Below, piece after piece: positions 1-9,000 of a stretch of 24,358 nt of DNA. This DNA comes from HGM04593 sp045636125. Its GTDB lineage: Bacteria; Bacteroidota; Bacteroidia; Bacteroidales; Bacteroidaceae. Numbering within the stretch: the stretch's first letter is position 1; each line of letters opens with the position of its first letter. The notes beneath the pieces are model-generated. The model saw only the letters and a program-made list of their open reading frames with translations. It was not told the DNA's origin and ran no database searches. Location: the NCBI GenBank assembly GCA_045636125.1, contig JAZTWX010000030.1, forward strand, positions 1-24,358. Reading direction: 5' to 3'. The translations under genes and the position numbers were made by a program.

Positions 1-207
1 TACGCCACGGTTTACAACATTGTGGTTGCCGAAGGCTTCCCACCATTCGTGCATATTGGTGATGCTGTTACCGATGAATACAATTTGTTCGCTGTTCACT
101 GGCAGTACTTTGAAAGCATCGTACCTGTGGTTGCGGAACGGGCCGTCGGCAAAAGCCGCAGTGGCAATTGCTGCAAGGCAGGTGAGCAGGGTAAAAAGTT
201 TTTTCAT
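1..207 (-). CDS. SGNH/GDSL-type esterase, secreted (5' part only)
   Basis: The gene runs off the left edge; only the first 69 residues are present and they are open throughout. The start is the ATG at 207-205, which opens a typical Sec signal peptide (MKKLFTLLTC..., hydrophobic to about residue 20, AFA then D). At residues 46-50 lies GNSIT, preceded by IVFI: this is the block I motif of SGNH/GDSL hydrolases, with S48 as the expected nucleophile. The following EWWEAFG and NVVNRGV match the usual continuation in Bacteroidota family members, where the chain leads to the oxyanion-hole block. The family removes acyl or acetyl groups from carbohydrates or lipids; substrate cannot be told from this fragment. 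The protein should be periplasmic or surface-located. Its promoter is in the 250-283 region, so it is separate from the tolC-like gene upstream, whose terminator lies between them. Confidence 0.85.
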   Translation of the reverse strand, partial: MKKLFTLLTCLAAIATAAFADGPFRNHRYDAFKVLPVNSEQIVFIGNSITNMHEWWEAFGNHNVVNRGV

Positions 208-252
208 AAATAGGTTGGTTTTTGGTTAGTTGTTTTTTTGTATTGTCGTGGG

Positions 253-283
253 CAAAAATATGTAAAAATATTGGTAATTGCAA
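253..283 (-). promoter_or_regulatory. Bacteroidota-type promoter of the SGNH esterase gene
   Basis: On the minus strand TATTTTTG (253-260) matches the Bacteroidota -7 box TAnnTTTG, and a TTG (281-283) lies exactly 20 nt upstream, as expected for the -33 box. Transcription would start near 246-250 and give a leader of about 40 nt. No strong Shine-Dalgarno is seen, as is usual in this phylum. Confidence 0.6.
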
Positions 284-310
284 GCGCTTTGAAACGTAGT
301 TTCAGAACAT

Positions 311-343
311 AAAAAACTGCGGGCAGGCGTGCCTGCTCGCAGT
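311..343 (-). terminator. Rho-independent terminator after the tolC-like gene
   Basis: Positions 316-343 form a 13-bp stem (arms ACTGCGGGCAGGC and GCCTGCTCGCAGT, one G-T wobble) with a very tight loop. On the minus strand it is followed by a run of six T (311-316). It sits 26 nt past the stop of the tolC-like gene and insulates it from the esterase gene. Confidence 0.85.
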
Positions 344-369
344 AGAGTAAATGGCTGTTTATAAATGTG

Positions 370-1620
370 CTATTGAATGTCGAGCTTGCAGCCTACAGCC
401 CTCTGGAGCTCTACCCACTTTACAGCCTTGTTGAAGAGCGCTTCAATGTATTCGTCCTCAATGTCGCGGCTGCGGTTTTCCACCGAAATGTAGTCGAGGA
501 AGGGAATTTCGCCCTTCTCATATGCTTCTCTCTTCATTTCAACCACCTTGTTCATATTTTGCACTGTCACGGCGGTGAAAGTCTCGGTTTGCAGAATTGC
601 ATATTTATACTCGTTGTAGGCCTGCATTACTTCGCTTTGAACAAGGAGGCGTGCGTCGTCGGCCTCACGTTGTGCCTGCTGCACAAGAAGGCGGTCGGCT
701 GTGCGGGCACCGCGGTTGAGGTTCGAGAATTTAAGCGGTATTGCAACGCCTGCTTTCACGGTGGTGAACGATGGCTCGGAAGGCTCTTCTTTGTGGGCGC
801 CGCGGTTGTATTCGGCGGCTATCTTCACATTTATGTCGGTGCGGCGTTGTGCGGCGTTGAATTTTTTAGCGGCCTCGGCTGTGTTTATGCGGTTGAGGGC
901 TGCGCGCAGGTCGGCACGGTGGGTTGTTGCGCGCTGTGTGTAGTGGTCGAGCGGTGCAAGCTCTTCGTCTGTCTGCAGCGTGCCGCAGGCGGTAATGCCG
1001 GCTGCTCCTTCGAGGTTGCCCATATAGTAACCGAGGGCAATGGCACAGCTTTTTGCAGTAGCTTCGGCTGCGATGCGGCTGTTGCGCGCAAGGCCGGCCG
1101 CGGTGCGGCTCTCCAAGAGGTCGGCTTCGGAAATTTCGCCGTGTTCGTAGCGCACGCTGTCGTTTGCGGCCACTTGCACGAGGTTCTTTTCCCTCTGCTC
1201 GGCGGTGCGCAGTTTGAGCGTTGCCTTTATCTGTTCAAGAAAGGCTATGGTCGCGTCGGCGCGGAAATTGCGCAGATACTCTTCGAGCAGGGCAGCTGTC
1301 TCCTCGCTCTTGCTCTGTGCAAGCGCAATGCGGCTGCTGCGCACTCCAAAGGTGAATGTGCGGCTGAGCTCTCCCTCAATGGCGTCGCCCAGTTTCTTGC
1401 TCCAGTCCTCGTTGCTGCTGTATGTGACGGCAAGCGTTGCGTCGTTGCGCACCTTTGAGGCTTGTGTCTCGGCTGCGGAAATCTCTATGTTGAGCCTTTG
1501 CGCAGTGAGGGCAATGTTGTTTGTGAGCACCTGTTGCATATAGTCGGCGTATGTGAGGTTCTGCGCTGTGGCAGCCACACAAAGCATAGCAAGGGTTGTT
1601 GCTGTTAATAATCTTTTCAT
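370..1620 (-). CDS. TolC-family outer membrane efflux protein
   Basis: The product has 416 residues with a Sec signal peptide (MKRLLTATTLAMLCVAATAQ) and long heptad-like helices rich in Ala, Glu and Gln, the pattern of an outer-membrane efflux protein of the TolC/OprM fold. The internal duplication typical of TolC is suggested by two halves that both end in long helices (about residues 100-220 and 300-410), with a YxEY/YNEYKYAI segment near residue 345 that resembles the family's second repeat. Such proteins trimerise into a beta-barrel plus periplasmic tunnel and dock to ABC, MFS or RND pumps through a membrane-fusion protein. No pump or fusion protein gene is adjacent; the nearest exporter is at 14-15.7 kb in another unit. 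The gene starts only 10 nt after the stop of the CCA-adding enzyme gene and should be co-transcribed with it. An ORF on the opposite strand of nearly the same length is a shadow. Confidence 0.85.
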   Translation of the reverse strand: MKRLLTATTLAMLCVAATAQNLTYADYMQQVLTNNIALTAQRLNIEISAAETQASKVRNDATLAVTYSSNEDWSKKLGDAIEGELSRTFTFGVRSSRIALAQSKSEETAALLEEYLRNFRADATIAFLEQIKATLKLRTAEQREKNLVQVAANDSVRYEHGEISEADLLESRTAAGLARNSRIAAEATAKSCAIALGYYMGNLEGAAGITACGTLQTDEELAPLDHYTQRATTHRADLRAALNRINTAEAAKKFNAAQRRTDINVKIAAEYNRGAHKEEPSEPSFTTVKAGVAIPLKFSNLNRGARTADRLLVQQAQREADDARLLVQSEVMQAYNEYKYAILQTETFTAVTVQNMNKVVEMKREAYEKGEIPFLDYISVENRSRDIEDEYIEALFNKAVKWVELQRAVGCKLDIQ

Positions 1621-1630
1621 CTTGTGGGCA

Positions 1631-3067
1631 TTATTGTTCTTGTGGTGTAAGCCCCATTTTGGCAGCTTCCTGTATAACGAACTCCAGCGCGGCGGCGTGC
1701 TCGTTGGGTATTATTCCGTCGAGGATAGCATCCTTTACCTTGCTCTTCAACTGCCCTATGGTGTTGCAGGGGGGCAGGGCAAAGAGCTTCATTATCTCCT
1801 CGCCGCCAACGGGGGGCTGGAAATTGCGTATGCGGTCCTTCTCCTCAATTATTTTCAGTTTCTGTCGCACTGTCTGGAAATTGTTGAGGAACTGTTTCTT
1901 GCGTTGCTCGTTCTTCGATGTAATGTCGGCCTCGCACAGGAGCATCAGGTCGTCAATGTCGTCACCCGCGTCGAAGAGCAGGCGGCGCACAGCCGAGTCG
2001 GTAACTTCGTCGTCGGCAATTGCAATGGGGCGCATATGCAGGCCCACGAGCTTGGCGACGTAGCGCATCTTTTCGTTCTGCGGCATTTTGAATTCGCGGA
2101 ATATGTGCTCGGTCATCTTCTCGCCCACATAATTGTGGTTGTGGAAGGTCCATTTCTGTATGGGGTCCCAGCGTTTGGTCTTTGGCTTGCCAATGTCGTG
2201 CAGCAGTGCTGCCCAACGCAACCATAGGTTGTCGCTTTTCTTTGCAACGTTGTCGAGCACCTCGAGAGTGTGGTAGAACATCTCCTTGTGGCTGTAGCCG
2301 TTCTTTGTCTCCACGCCTTGCAGGGCTGCAAGCTGCGGGAAAATGAGGCGCAACAGCCCGCAACGGTCGAGCTCTATAAAGCCCTTCGAGGGGATGGGCG
2401 AGAGGAGAATCTTGTTGAGTTCCTCGTTTATTCTCTCACGCGATATTATCTTTATTCTATCCTTGTTCTCGCACAGAGCCTCAAAGGTCTCGTCCTCAAT
2501 ATAGAAATTGAGCTGTGTGGCAAAGCGCACGCAGCGCATCATTCGCAGGGGGTCGTCGCTGAATGTTATGCCGGGTTCCAGCGGAGTGCGTATTATGCGG
2601 TCCTCGAGGTCGAGCATCCCATCGAACGGGTCGACAAGCTCGCCGAACCTTTTGCCGTTGAGGCATATGGCCATAGCGTTTATGGTGAAGTCGCGGCGGT
2701 TCTGGTCGTCTTCGAGCGTGCCATCCTCCACAATGGGGTTGCGCGAGTCGTGGCTGTACGATTCTTTTCGCGCGCCCACAAATTCAATCTCGTGCTCGCG
2801 GAATTTCACCTGTGCGGTGCCGAAATTGGCAAAAACCGAAAGGTGTGCGCCGCGTCCCAGTTTCTTGCTGAAGGCACGCGCCATTTCAATTCCTTTGCCC
2901 ACCACAACAACATCAATGTCGGTCGACGGTCGTTGCAGGAAGATATCGCGCACATAGCCGCCAACCACGTAGCACTCCATCCCCAGTTCATCGGCTGTTT
3001 CCGATATCTTGCGGAAGATTGGGGTGTCGAGCAGTTTGTAAAGTTCCTCTTTTGTGGGGTTATACAT
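1631..3067 (-). CDS. cca: CCA-adding tRNA nucleotidyltransferase with HD domain
   Basis: The enzyme adds or repairs the 3' CCA end of tRNAs, using CTP and ATP, in the cytoplasm. The class II nucleotidyltransferase signature is clear: VVGGYVRD at residues 34-41 followed by STDIDVVV, where D50 and D52 are the metal-binding carboxylates. The middle carries the usual head/neck motif region (TINAMAI, DPFDGMLDLEDRIIRTP, DDPLRMMRCVRFA), and an HD phosphohydrolase domain follows with LLHDIGK near residues 287-293. I chose the ATG at 3067 (MYNPTKEELYK), giving 478 residues, a normal length for the Bacteroidota HD-containing form; an in-frame ATG at 3157 would add 30 atypical residues and would lie upstream of the promoter box at 3104-3111. 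It heads a two-gene unit with the tolC-like gene. Confidence 0.93.
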   Translation of the reverse strand: MYNPTKEELYKLLDTPIFRKISETADELGMECYVVGGYVRDIFLQRPSTDIDVVVVGKGIEMARAFSKKLGRGAHLSVFANFGTAQVKFREHEIEFVGARKESYSHDSRNPIVEDGTLEDDQNRRDFTINAMAICLNGKRFGELVDPFDGMLDLEDRIIRTPLEPGITFSDDPLRMMRCVRFATQLNFYIEDETFEALCENKDRIKIISRERINEELNKILLSPIPSKGFIELDRCGLLRLIFPQLAALQGVETKNGYSHKEMFYHTLEVLDNVAKKSDNLWLRWAALLHDIGKPKTKRWDPIQKWTFHNHNYVGEKMTEHIFREFKMPQNEKMRYVAKLVGLHMRPIAIADDEVTDSAVRRLLFDAGDDIDDLMLLCEADITSKNEQRKKQFLNNFQTVRQKLKIIEEKDRIRNFQPPVGGEEIMKLFALPPCNTIGQLKSKVKDAILDGIIPNEHAAALEFVIQEAAKMGLTPQEQ

Positions 3068-3103
3068 ATTATATATAATTGTATTGTAAACTTGTTTGTT
3101 GCG

Positions 3104-3135
3104 CGAAGATACCCATTTTTGTGCTATTTTTGAAA
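3104..3135 (-). promoter_or_regulatory. Promoter of the cca / tolC-like unit
   Basis: On the minus strand TATCTTCG (3104-3111) fits the -7 box (TAnnTTTG with one change), and TTTC (3132-3135) lies 20 nt upstream as a near -33 box. Start of transcription near 3097-3101 gives a leader of about 30 nt before the ATG at 3067, and it excludes the longer start at 3157. The same TATCTTCG octamer occurs before the ABC exporter gene. Confidence 0.55.
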
Positions 3136-3262
3136 TTGCGGGTAATAAAAAAAACAATCAGGCCTCTCTTTGCAACGAATTTGCAAGCAACGCAACCGTT
3201 GTCGGTGGTTCCGTGCAAAATGAATTTTATTACCATTTTTCCTAAAAAATAATTTTCACACA

Positions 3263-3293
3263 TTCGTTTGCACCAATTTTAATAGTATATTCG
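3263..3293 (+). promoter_or_regulatory. Promoter of the lipoprotein / coiled-coil gene pair
   Basis: TATATTCG (3286-3293) fits the -7 box and a TTCG (3263-3266) sits 19 nt upstream, with a TTTG (3267-3270) at a shorter distance. The ATG of the lipoprotein gene follows 24 nt after the box. The intergenic stretch 3068-3317 therefore holds two divergent promoters and nothing else that I recognise. Confidence 0.5.
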
Positions 3294-3317
3294 CAACCAA
3301 CTAAAAACTATACGATT

Positions 3318-4157
3318 ATGAAAAAGATTCTTTCCCTGTGTGCAGTTGCCGCCCTTGCATTTGCGGCTTGCGGCACCTCGCCCGACGCAGCAGCCGATGC
3401 TTTGTACAAGCAGGCCGATGCAGCCTATACAGCTGGCGACTACCAGAGTGCAAAAATATATATCGACAGCATAAGGGCCACCTATCCCACTGTGTTGCCC
3501 GTTCGCCGCAAGGCCATTGAGCTTATGCGTTCGGTGGAGCTTGCCGAGCAGCAGCGCACGCTCGACTACTGCAACGAAACGCTTGCGCACCTTGAGGCGC
3601 GCCGCGACAGCCTGCTTCCAGCGTTCGAACTTGAGCGAGCCGACCGTTACCAGGATGAGGGATCTTATATAATCCCCTCGCAGGCTCTGCGCGTGAATGT
3701 GTACAATTCTCTCTTGCGTGCGCGTGTGACAGAGAGCGGCAAAGCCTTCATCACCTCGCTCTATCGTGGCAAGAAAATAGCGCACAGCAGCGTGCGCGTG
3801 TCGGCCGGCGGCAGTTACGCCGAATGTGACAAGGCCTTTATGTCGCACACGTTCCGCAACCTTGGCGTGAACAACGAGCGCCTCGATTTTCTCCGTGGCG
3901 AGGATGGCGGCATAATGGATTTTATAGCCCACGCAACCACCGACATTACAGTGGAGTTGCGCGGTGAGCAGGGTACTCACAAATACACCCTGCGCAGTAG
4001 CGACGCAGCCGCTGTAGCACGCGTGGTGGAGCTCTCGCGCGTGTTGCAGGCCATTGCCGAATACAGGAATATGGCGGCCGAGGCTTCGCGCCACATAACC
4101 TTTGTGCAAAAAAGCCGCGAGCGTTTTTCGCGCGACAGTGTTTCCGTTGCCGAATAA
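3318..4157 (+). CDS. Predicted lipoprotein with TPR-like and coiled-coil segments
   Basis: I do not recognise a named family. The 279-residue product starts with a lipoprotein-type signal (MKKILSLCAVAALAFAAC), with C18 as the likely lipidated cysteine. Residues 27-60 (ADALYKQADAAYTAGDYQSA...) look like one TPR-type helix pair of the kind seen in YfgL/BamD-like lipoproteins. A charged helical stretch at about 75-105 (LAEQQRTLDY, LEARRDSLL) is probably coiled coil. The rest (about 115-279) is a mixed domain of unknown function, containing GGSYAECDKAF and GEDGGIMDFIAH. It should sit on the periplasmic face of the outer membrane or at the surface. The next gene begins 19 nt after its stop, so the two are likely one operon and may form a complex. 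Start choice is supported by the signal peptide and the promoter box. Confidence 0.75.
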   Translation: MKKILSLCAVAALAFAACGTSPDAAADALYKQADAAYTAGDYQSAKIYIDSIRATYPTVLPVRRKAIELMRSVELAEQQRTLDYCNETLAHLEARRDSLLPAFELERADRYQDEGSYIIPSQALRVNVYNSLLRARVTESGKAFITSLYRGKKIAHSSVRVSAGGSYAECDKAFMSHTFRNLGVNNERLDFLRGEDGGIMDFIAHATTDITVELRGEQGTHKYTLRSSDAAAVARVVELSRVLQAIAEYRNMAAEASRHITFVQKSRERFSRDSVSVAE

Positions 4158-4176
4158 TCACCAAAAAACATAAGTT

Positions 4177-5919
4177 ATGAAAAACTTTTTCACTTACACA
4201 TTGCTTGCTGCAATGTTGCTCTTTTGTGCAAGCACGGCAATTTGTTCACAGGAACTTAAAGCCAGACTCACCGTTGAGAACAAAGAAAAGATGAAAGAGC
4301 TAAAAAAGCAGAATAAACTGAAAGGTGTAGAGGTAATTGTTGCCCCCGACGGCTACTGGTACTTTCTGTTGAAAGGTAAGAAGAAAAAATATGGAGTTGC
4401 GACACAGGATGGCAAGGTGATAATTCCGGTTGAATATGAGCTTGGTAAAATAGATTACCATCCGGCAATGGTTGAGGGTTTTAACAAAATTCCCAGCTAC
4501 GATAGTAAAGAATATGAAGAGAAGTTAAGTTATCGTCAAAGAATGGCGCAGAAATACAAAGATTTCTCCCCGACGCTTTCAAAAGGTGAACTGAAACAAT
4601 TGGCTGTTACCGAAATGAATCTCTATTGTCCCGCTTCGCCCGTGTTCTTCGCTGCCTATCGTAACGATAGTGTAAAGCTATTCACAGAGAGCGGCGAAGA
4701 GCGCGTGTACGATGCGCAGAGTAAAATAAGTGTGGTGGGTTGCTATGTAATTAAAGGAGCATATAGAACTGTAATTCCAAAGTCTACAAAACTATACGGG
4801 GACAAATGGCTCTCGACAATTATGGCTACGGGCAGCAATTGTGCGCTGTATACCATAAACGGCGACTGTATAATTAAGGATGTTCCCTCTTTCTATATAC
4901 AGGAAGATGGTTCTTGCCGTTACACCGCCACGGAGAACTCCGTTGTGAACTATGGTGCCTTTCTGTTGAAGGACAAGAACGATGGTGTGCCTTGCAAGTT
5001 CAATTCGGTAATGTACGATTCATACAAAAAAGTGTGGAAGGTAAAGAAAACCAAAAATTCAGAATACGAGGTGTACACAGCCGAGAGTCTTTCCGAACCC
5101 CGTTACCGCGACAAAGGCGAGGAACTTTACGAGCAAAACAAGCACGATGCGGTAATAGAATTCTATGCACAAAATGGAGTTGATGCCCCTTGGGCAAAAT
5201 TCTTTACCGGTATGTCAATGTACAACAAGGCTTTTGCTCACAAATACAAGTGCGAGGCTACTTGTAACAGTTTGTTGAAGAATAATACTCTCGGCTATAA
5301 CTCCGATTTCAATTTGGAAGAGGCCGAAGAACTTTACAAGCTCTCAATCTCGCTGTTAAATTCATATATTGAAGAGGATTCCACATATCTCACAAGAGCA
5401 AAGAGCTGCATCAGTATGTGCGAGAAGAATATCGAAGAACTGCCACGCTTGCAGCATGGGTATGAGTACGCACTTAAATTGGTACAGGAAAAACAGAGTG
5501 CTGCAGCTGCTGAACAGCAACGCCTGCAACAGGAAGAGATGGCCCGCCGTCGACAGATAATGCAGCAGATGGTAAATTCAATCTCGCAGTCGTTGCAACA
5601 GAGCCTTTCGGGTAAAAGGTCGTCCACAACTCGCAGGAGCAGTAATTATGGTGGTTATTCATCGGGTTTTGCAAATAGCGTTGGTAGCAGCAGTGGTAGC
5701 GTTTCAAACGACGACTCTTCCTCGTCGCAACGCGATAATACCGACCAGTTGATTTACTGGGAGCGCAAGAAACGCGACACCGAAAAGCTTATAGAAAAAA
5801 CAAGAACAAGGCTTGCAAAAGACCCCGGAAACTCGCACATTAAGCGCCAATTGGAGTCGCAAGAGGAACTCCTCGATACCTGTAACGAAACCTTGAGCAG
5901 GTTGAAAAGCAATAAATAA
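4177..5919 (+). CDS. Secreted coiled-coil protein with WG-like and repeat segments, unknown function
   Basis: The 580-residue product has a Sec signal peptide (hydrophobic to about residue 23, ending AICSQ). Near residues 65-90 the string YGVATQDGKVIIPVEYE resembles a single WG-type beta repeat (usually WGVIDKDGKVVIPxxYD), with Tyr replacing Trp. At about 305-430 there is an alpha-helical stretch (GEELYEQNKHDAVIEFYAQ, then LEEAEELYKLSISLL) similar to TPR/Sel1 helices. Residues about 430-475 form a Gln/Glu/Ala-rich coiled coil, then a Ser/Gly linker (about 485-520) and a second charged coiled coil to the C-terminus (WERKKRDTEKLIEKTRTRLA). No enzyme motif and no type IX C-terminal sorting domain is visible. 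It follows the lipoprotein gene by 19 nt and is probably co-expressed; a role in an envelope assembly is an inference only. Confidence 0.75.
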   Translation: MKNFFTYTLLAAMLLFCASTAICSQELKARLTVENKEKMKELKKQNKLKGVEVIVAPDGYWYFLLKGKKKKYGVATQDGKVIIPVEYELGKIDYHPAMVEGFNKIPSYDSKEYEEKLSYRQRMAQKYKDFSPTLSKGELKQLAVTEMNLYCPASPVFFAAYRNDSVKLFTESGEERVYDAQSKISVVGCYVIKGAYRTVIPKSTKLYGDKWLSTIMATGSNCALYTINGDCIIKDVPSFYIQEDGSCRYTATENSVVNYGAFLLKDKNDGVPCKFNSVMYDSYKKVWKVKKTKNSEYEVYTAESLSEPRYRDKGEELYEQNKHDAVIEFYAQNGVDAPWAKFFTGMSMYNKAFAHKYKCEATCNSLLKNNTLGYNSDFNLEEAEELYKLSISLLNSYIEEDSTYLTRAKSCISMCEKNIEELPRLQHGYEYALKLVQEKQSAAAAEQQRLQQEEMARRRQIMQQMVNSISQSLQQSLSGKRSSTTRRSSNYGGYSSGFANSVGSSSGSVSNDDSSSSQRDNTDQLIYWERKKRDTEKLIEKTRTRLAKDPGNSHIKRQLESQEELLDTCNETLSRLKSNK

Positions 5920-5935
5920 TCAATCTCCTATATAG

Positions 5936-5977
5936 ACATATCAGCACAGCCTCTGAGGCTGTGCTGATATGTTTTAT
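5936..5977 (+). terminator. Hairpin terminator between convergent units
   Basis: Positions 5936-5972 form a palindrome of two 18-bp arms (ACATATCAGCACAGCCTC) around one central base, followed on the plus strand by TTTTAT. It ends the lipoprotein/coiled-coil unit. It lies 40 nt beyond the sprA stop on the other strand and may also stop sprA transcription, although its T run on that side is poor. Confidence 0.85.
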
Positions 5978-6012
5978 AATAGGCTGTTGCTTTGCTGCAG
6001 CAACTGTTCCTT

Positions 6013-9000
6013 TTACTTTGTAAGCGAGAATTTCATACTCACACCAAAGTCGGTTGTAGTGGTGGGGTATGAGCTCGACGAAATGAGCGGTATCGTTGTC
6101 TGGCGGTCGAAATAGAAACTCATCGTGAGGTTCTTGCTGTAGGCGTAGTCGGCGGTGAGCGAGTAGTTGAATGACTTGTTTCCGCTGGTGGCCTGCGTGG
6201 TCTCCTTGTCTATGCTGCGGCACAGCGAGGTGTTGTTCTTGAACGAGAAGTCGGCACGAATGTTCAGGTCGTTGCCCTTCTGCTTCTTGCTCTTGTCGGC
6301 CTTTTTGCTGCTGCCGAAGAGGTTGAAGCCGACAATCTTGTAGCCCACGTTAAAGGCTATCTCCTCGGTGTATGTCTCCACCAGCTGAATGGCAGTGAGG
6401 CTCAAATTGAGCACTCTCGACTTTATGTATTTTGCACCCACGGTGAGGTTGTTGTTTGTTGTGACATCAACTCCCAAGAGCGGCGAGAACGATTCGTTGA
6501 TAGAGACAGCTCCAATGTTGTAACGGCTGCTGGGCACTGGCAGGTTGGTGGTTGTGTTGCTCACAAAGCCTATACCGTGCGTGTACTCCATATAGGTTGC
6601 GTATGTGCTGTATGAGCCCACTGCATAGACGCTCTTGTAGCCGTGCTCAATGTTCACGCTCTTGAAATACTTTTCGAAGAACGGAATTTTCGATAATCCC
6701 GAATATTTTATCTTCCAGTTGGGGAGCATACTCATAAACTTGGGGAAGATGTCGAAATCTTCGGCACCGGTGTATGCGCTCATAAATGCCGGGATGAGAA
6801 CATCGGCCGAATATTTGTCTACTCCGCCGTTTGCGGGGTCGTATGTGGCACCCGCAAGCGCCGACGATGCGGGGTATTTGCTGCCCGCGTAGCGCTGCTC
6901 CACCTTGAGGCGTGTCTTTTCAATGTTCTTTATGAACTTGTCGTACGTTGCCGACTTGTAACCATTGTCGGCGTTGCCTGTCTCGAACGCGCTTCCAATG
7001 GAAATTGTGGTCATTGAGAAGCTGCCCGACTCACTGAACGGCATACCGTCATACATAAACTGAATGGTGCGGTTGTTGTTGCGTGTCCAGCTTGCGTTGA
7101 GGTCTATCTTGAAGTCGGTAAAGGGCTCAATGGTTGCGCGCACCTGCAAGTCCTCGCCCGCAGTTGTGGTTGCCTGAGCCGACACGCTGTCGTTGCGCAG
7201 CAGCCAGTTGCGGCGGTGCGCCTTTTTAAGGTAGCTGTCGCTGGTGAGGCCGAACGCGAAGTCGAGGCCCGGTGCCATAATGCCGTTGACCTTGTTCTGG
7301 CCGAAAATGTCGCCGGCGTCGGGCATAAAGCCGGGGAGGTTCATCGAGTAGGCATTCGTGTAGTTGACCGACACGGTGCGCAGTGCCATAAGCAGGCGGG
7401 TGGGGTACTGCATTGCTCCGGCAAAGCCTTTTGTGCTGCCCTCCTCTTTTATGCGAGGTATTATGGTGAGTTTTACGGGTATTGTGTCCTTTGTCTTTAT
7501 GAGTATGCTATTCTCGTCTATTACCTTGTATTTTACTTTGTACTCCTTGCCTTTTTTGGTTCGGGCATTGAGTTCGAATTTCTTGCTCTTGAGGTTGTGG
7601 GTGACAACCACGCCGCTGTCGGGCGAGAGAGTAATCTCTTTGGCAAAGGGTTTTACTTTCTTTGCTTTTACGTTCTTTGTCTTCTGCCTGCTGTTTTTGC
7701 TCTTGCTCTTTCCCTTGCTCGCGAATCGTTTGTTGGTCTCCTCGAGGTAAGGCACAAGGTTGTAGAGCTTGTCGAAATTGAATGTACCCTTGATGGTTAC
7801 GTTGCGTCTGTTCGAAATGTTGTTTCCAAGGTTCGTGCCGCTCATCTTGTTACCGCGCGCCCAAGAGTAGCTTGCCGTGTAGCCCGCATCGGCGTTTATC
7901 CATTCGAAAATGGGCAGTTTGTTGATGGGCAGGTTATAGTTGGCCGTGAAATTCTGCTGGTAGCTCAACGGCGTACCAAAATCCTTTATACTGCGCTTTA
8001 CCGAGTCCTTCCATATAGCATACTCATTGGGGAAACGGTCCTTGTTCACGGGCAGGAAAGGTTCCTCAATCTCGGCATTCGTACCGGTGGTGATGCTGGC
8101 GCGTAGGTTGGTGGTGGGGTCCCACTTTATGCTCAGGTTGCGGTTCCAGTAGAACTGTTGCGAGAAGGTGAGGGGAATTTCGTTTCCTCCTGCAATGGCG
8201 TTGAGGTCGCGACGCTGCATCTCCTGGTAGGTGCGTGTCATATCGGTGTTTGCACCAATGCTCTGCGGCAGTGGGTTGAAGCCCCACTCCTTGAGGATGC
8301 GCAACCACTTTGAATCGCTCTTTATGCCCCCGAAAGGCTTTATTGTCTTAATGGGGCTTGAGTAGTTGTATGTTGCCGAGGCCTTCCAGTTGAGCCTGTT
8401 CTCCCAGTTTATGGTGCTTCCGCTGTTCTTTGTCTGCGAGTAGGAGAAGCTGAACGAGAGGTTGCCCGGGTCGAACGGCATAGGTACAGGGCTCACCCAG
8501 TTGAATTTTGCGTTGCTTATGCTGAAATTGGTTATTCTCGACCTCACTTCGGCAATGTTCTTGAGAGAGTCGCGCGCTGCTCCGCTGTACGAGTCAAGGA
8601 CATCTTCGAGCAGGAGGTCGCTGTCGAAGGGACTGTAAAGGGGCGAGGTAACCTCTTCGGTGAACGAATAGTATGTGGGCAACGACACCTTTGCACCTTT
8701 GGGCAAGAGGCGGCCGAGGTCTATGCTACCTGTAACGTTGTAGCGGTAGTAATCGTCGGTACGACGCGCCGAGAGCTTGTCTTCGAGGCCGCCGAATCCG
8801 GCAGTCTCGACACGGCCCTGTGCGGTAATTGTTCCAAGGTCCGAGAGCTTGAGGTTGAGGTTACCCTGTGCTGCCCAGCCGCTCTTGTTGTTGAAGCCGA
8901 GCAGGCGCATCTCGTTCACCCACACGTTACCCGATTTTACCGTGGCTGTGTTGTTGCGCACACCAATCATCATCACCTTAATCTGGCCCAGAGTGGGGCT

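Noticed and set aside
367..1458. Long plus-strand ORF (363 aa) opposite the TolC-family gene
   Set aside because: Cys/Val/Gly-rich product without family features; it is the antisense image of a gene with clear signal peptide and fold.
1553..3133. Plus-strand ORFs opposite cca
   Set aside because: The minus strand encodes a full CCA-adding enzyme with all motifs; the plus-strand products are composition artefacts.
3068..3157. Longer start of the CCA enzyme (508 aa)
   Set aside because: The additional 30 residues are atypical for the family and lie across the promoter box at 3104-3111.
3279..4109. 276-aa minus-strand ORF opposite the lipoprotein gene
   Set aside because: The plus strand has signal peptide, promoter and operon context; the antisense product is Cys/His/Gly-rich with no recognisable order.
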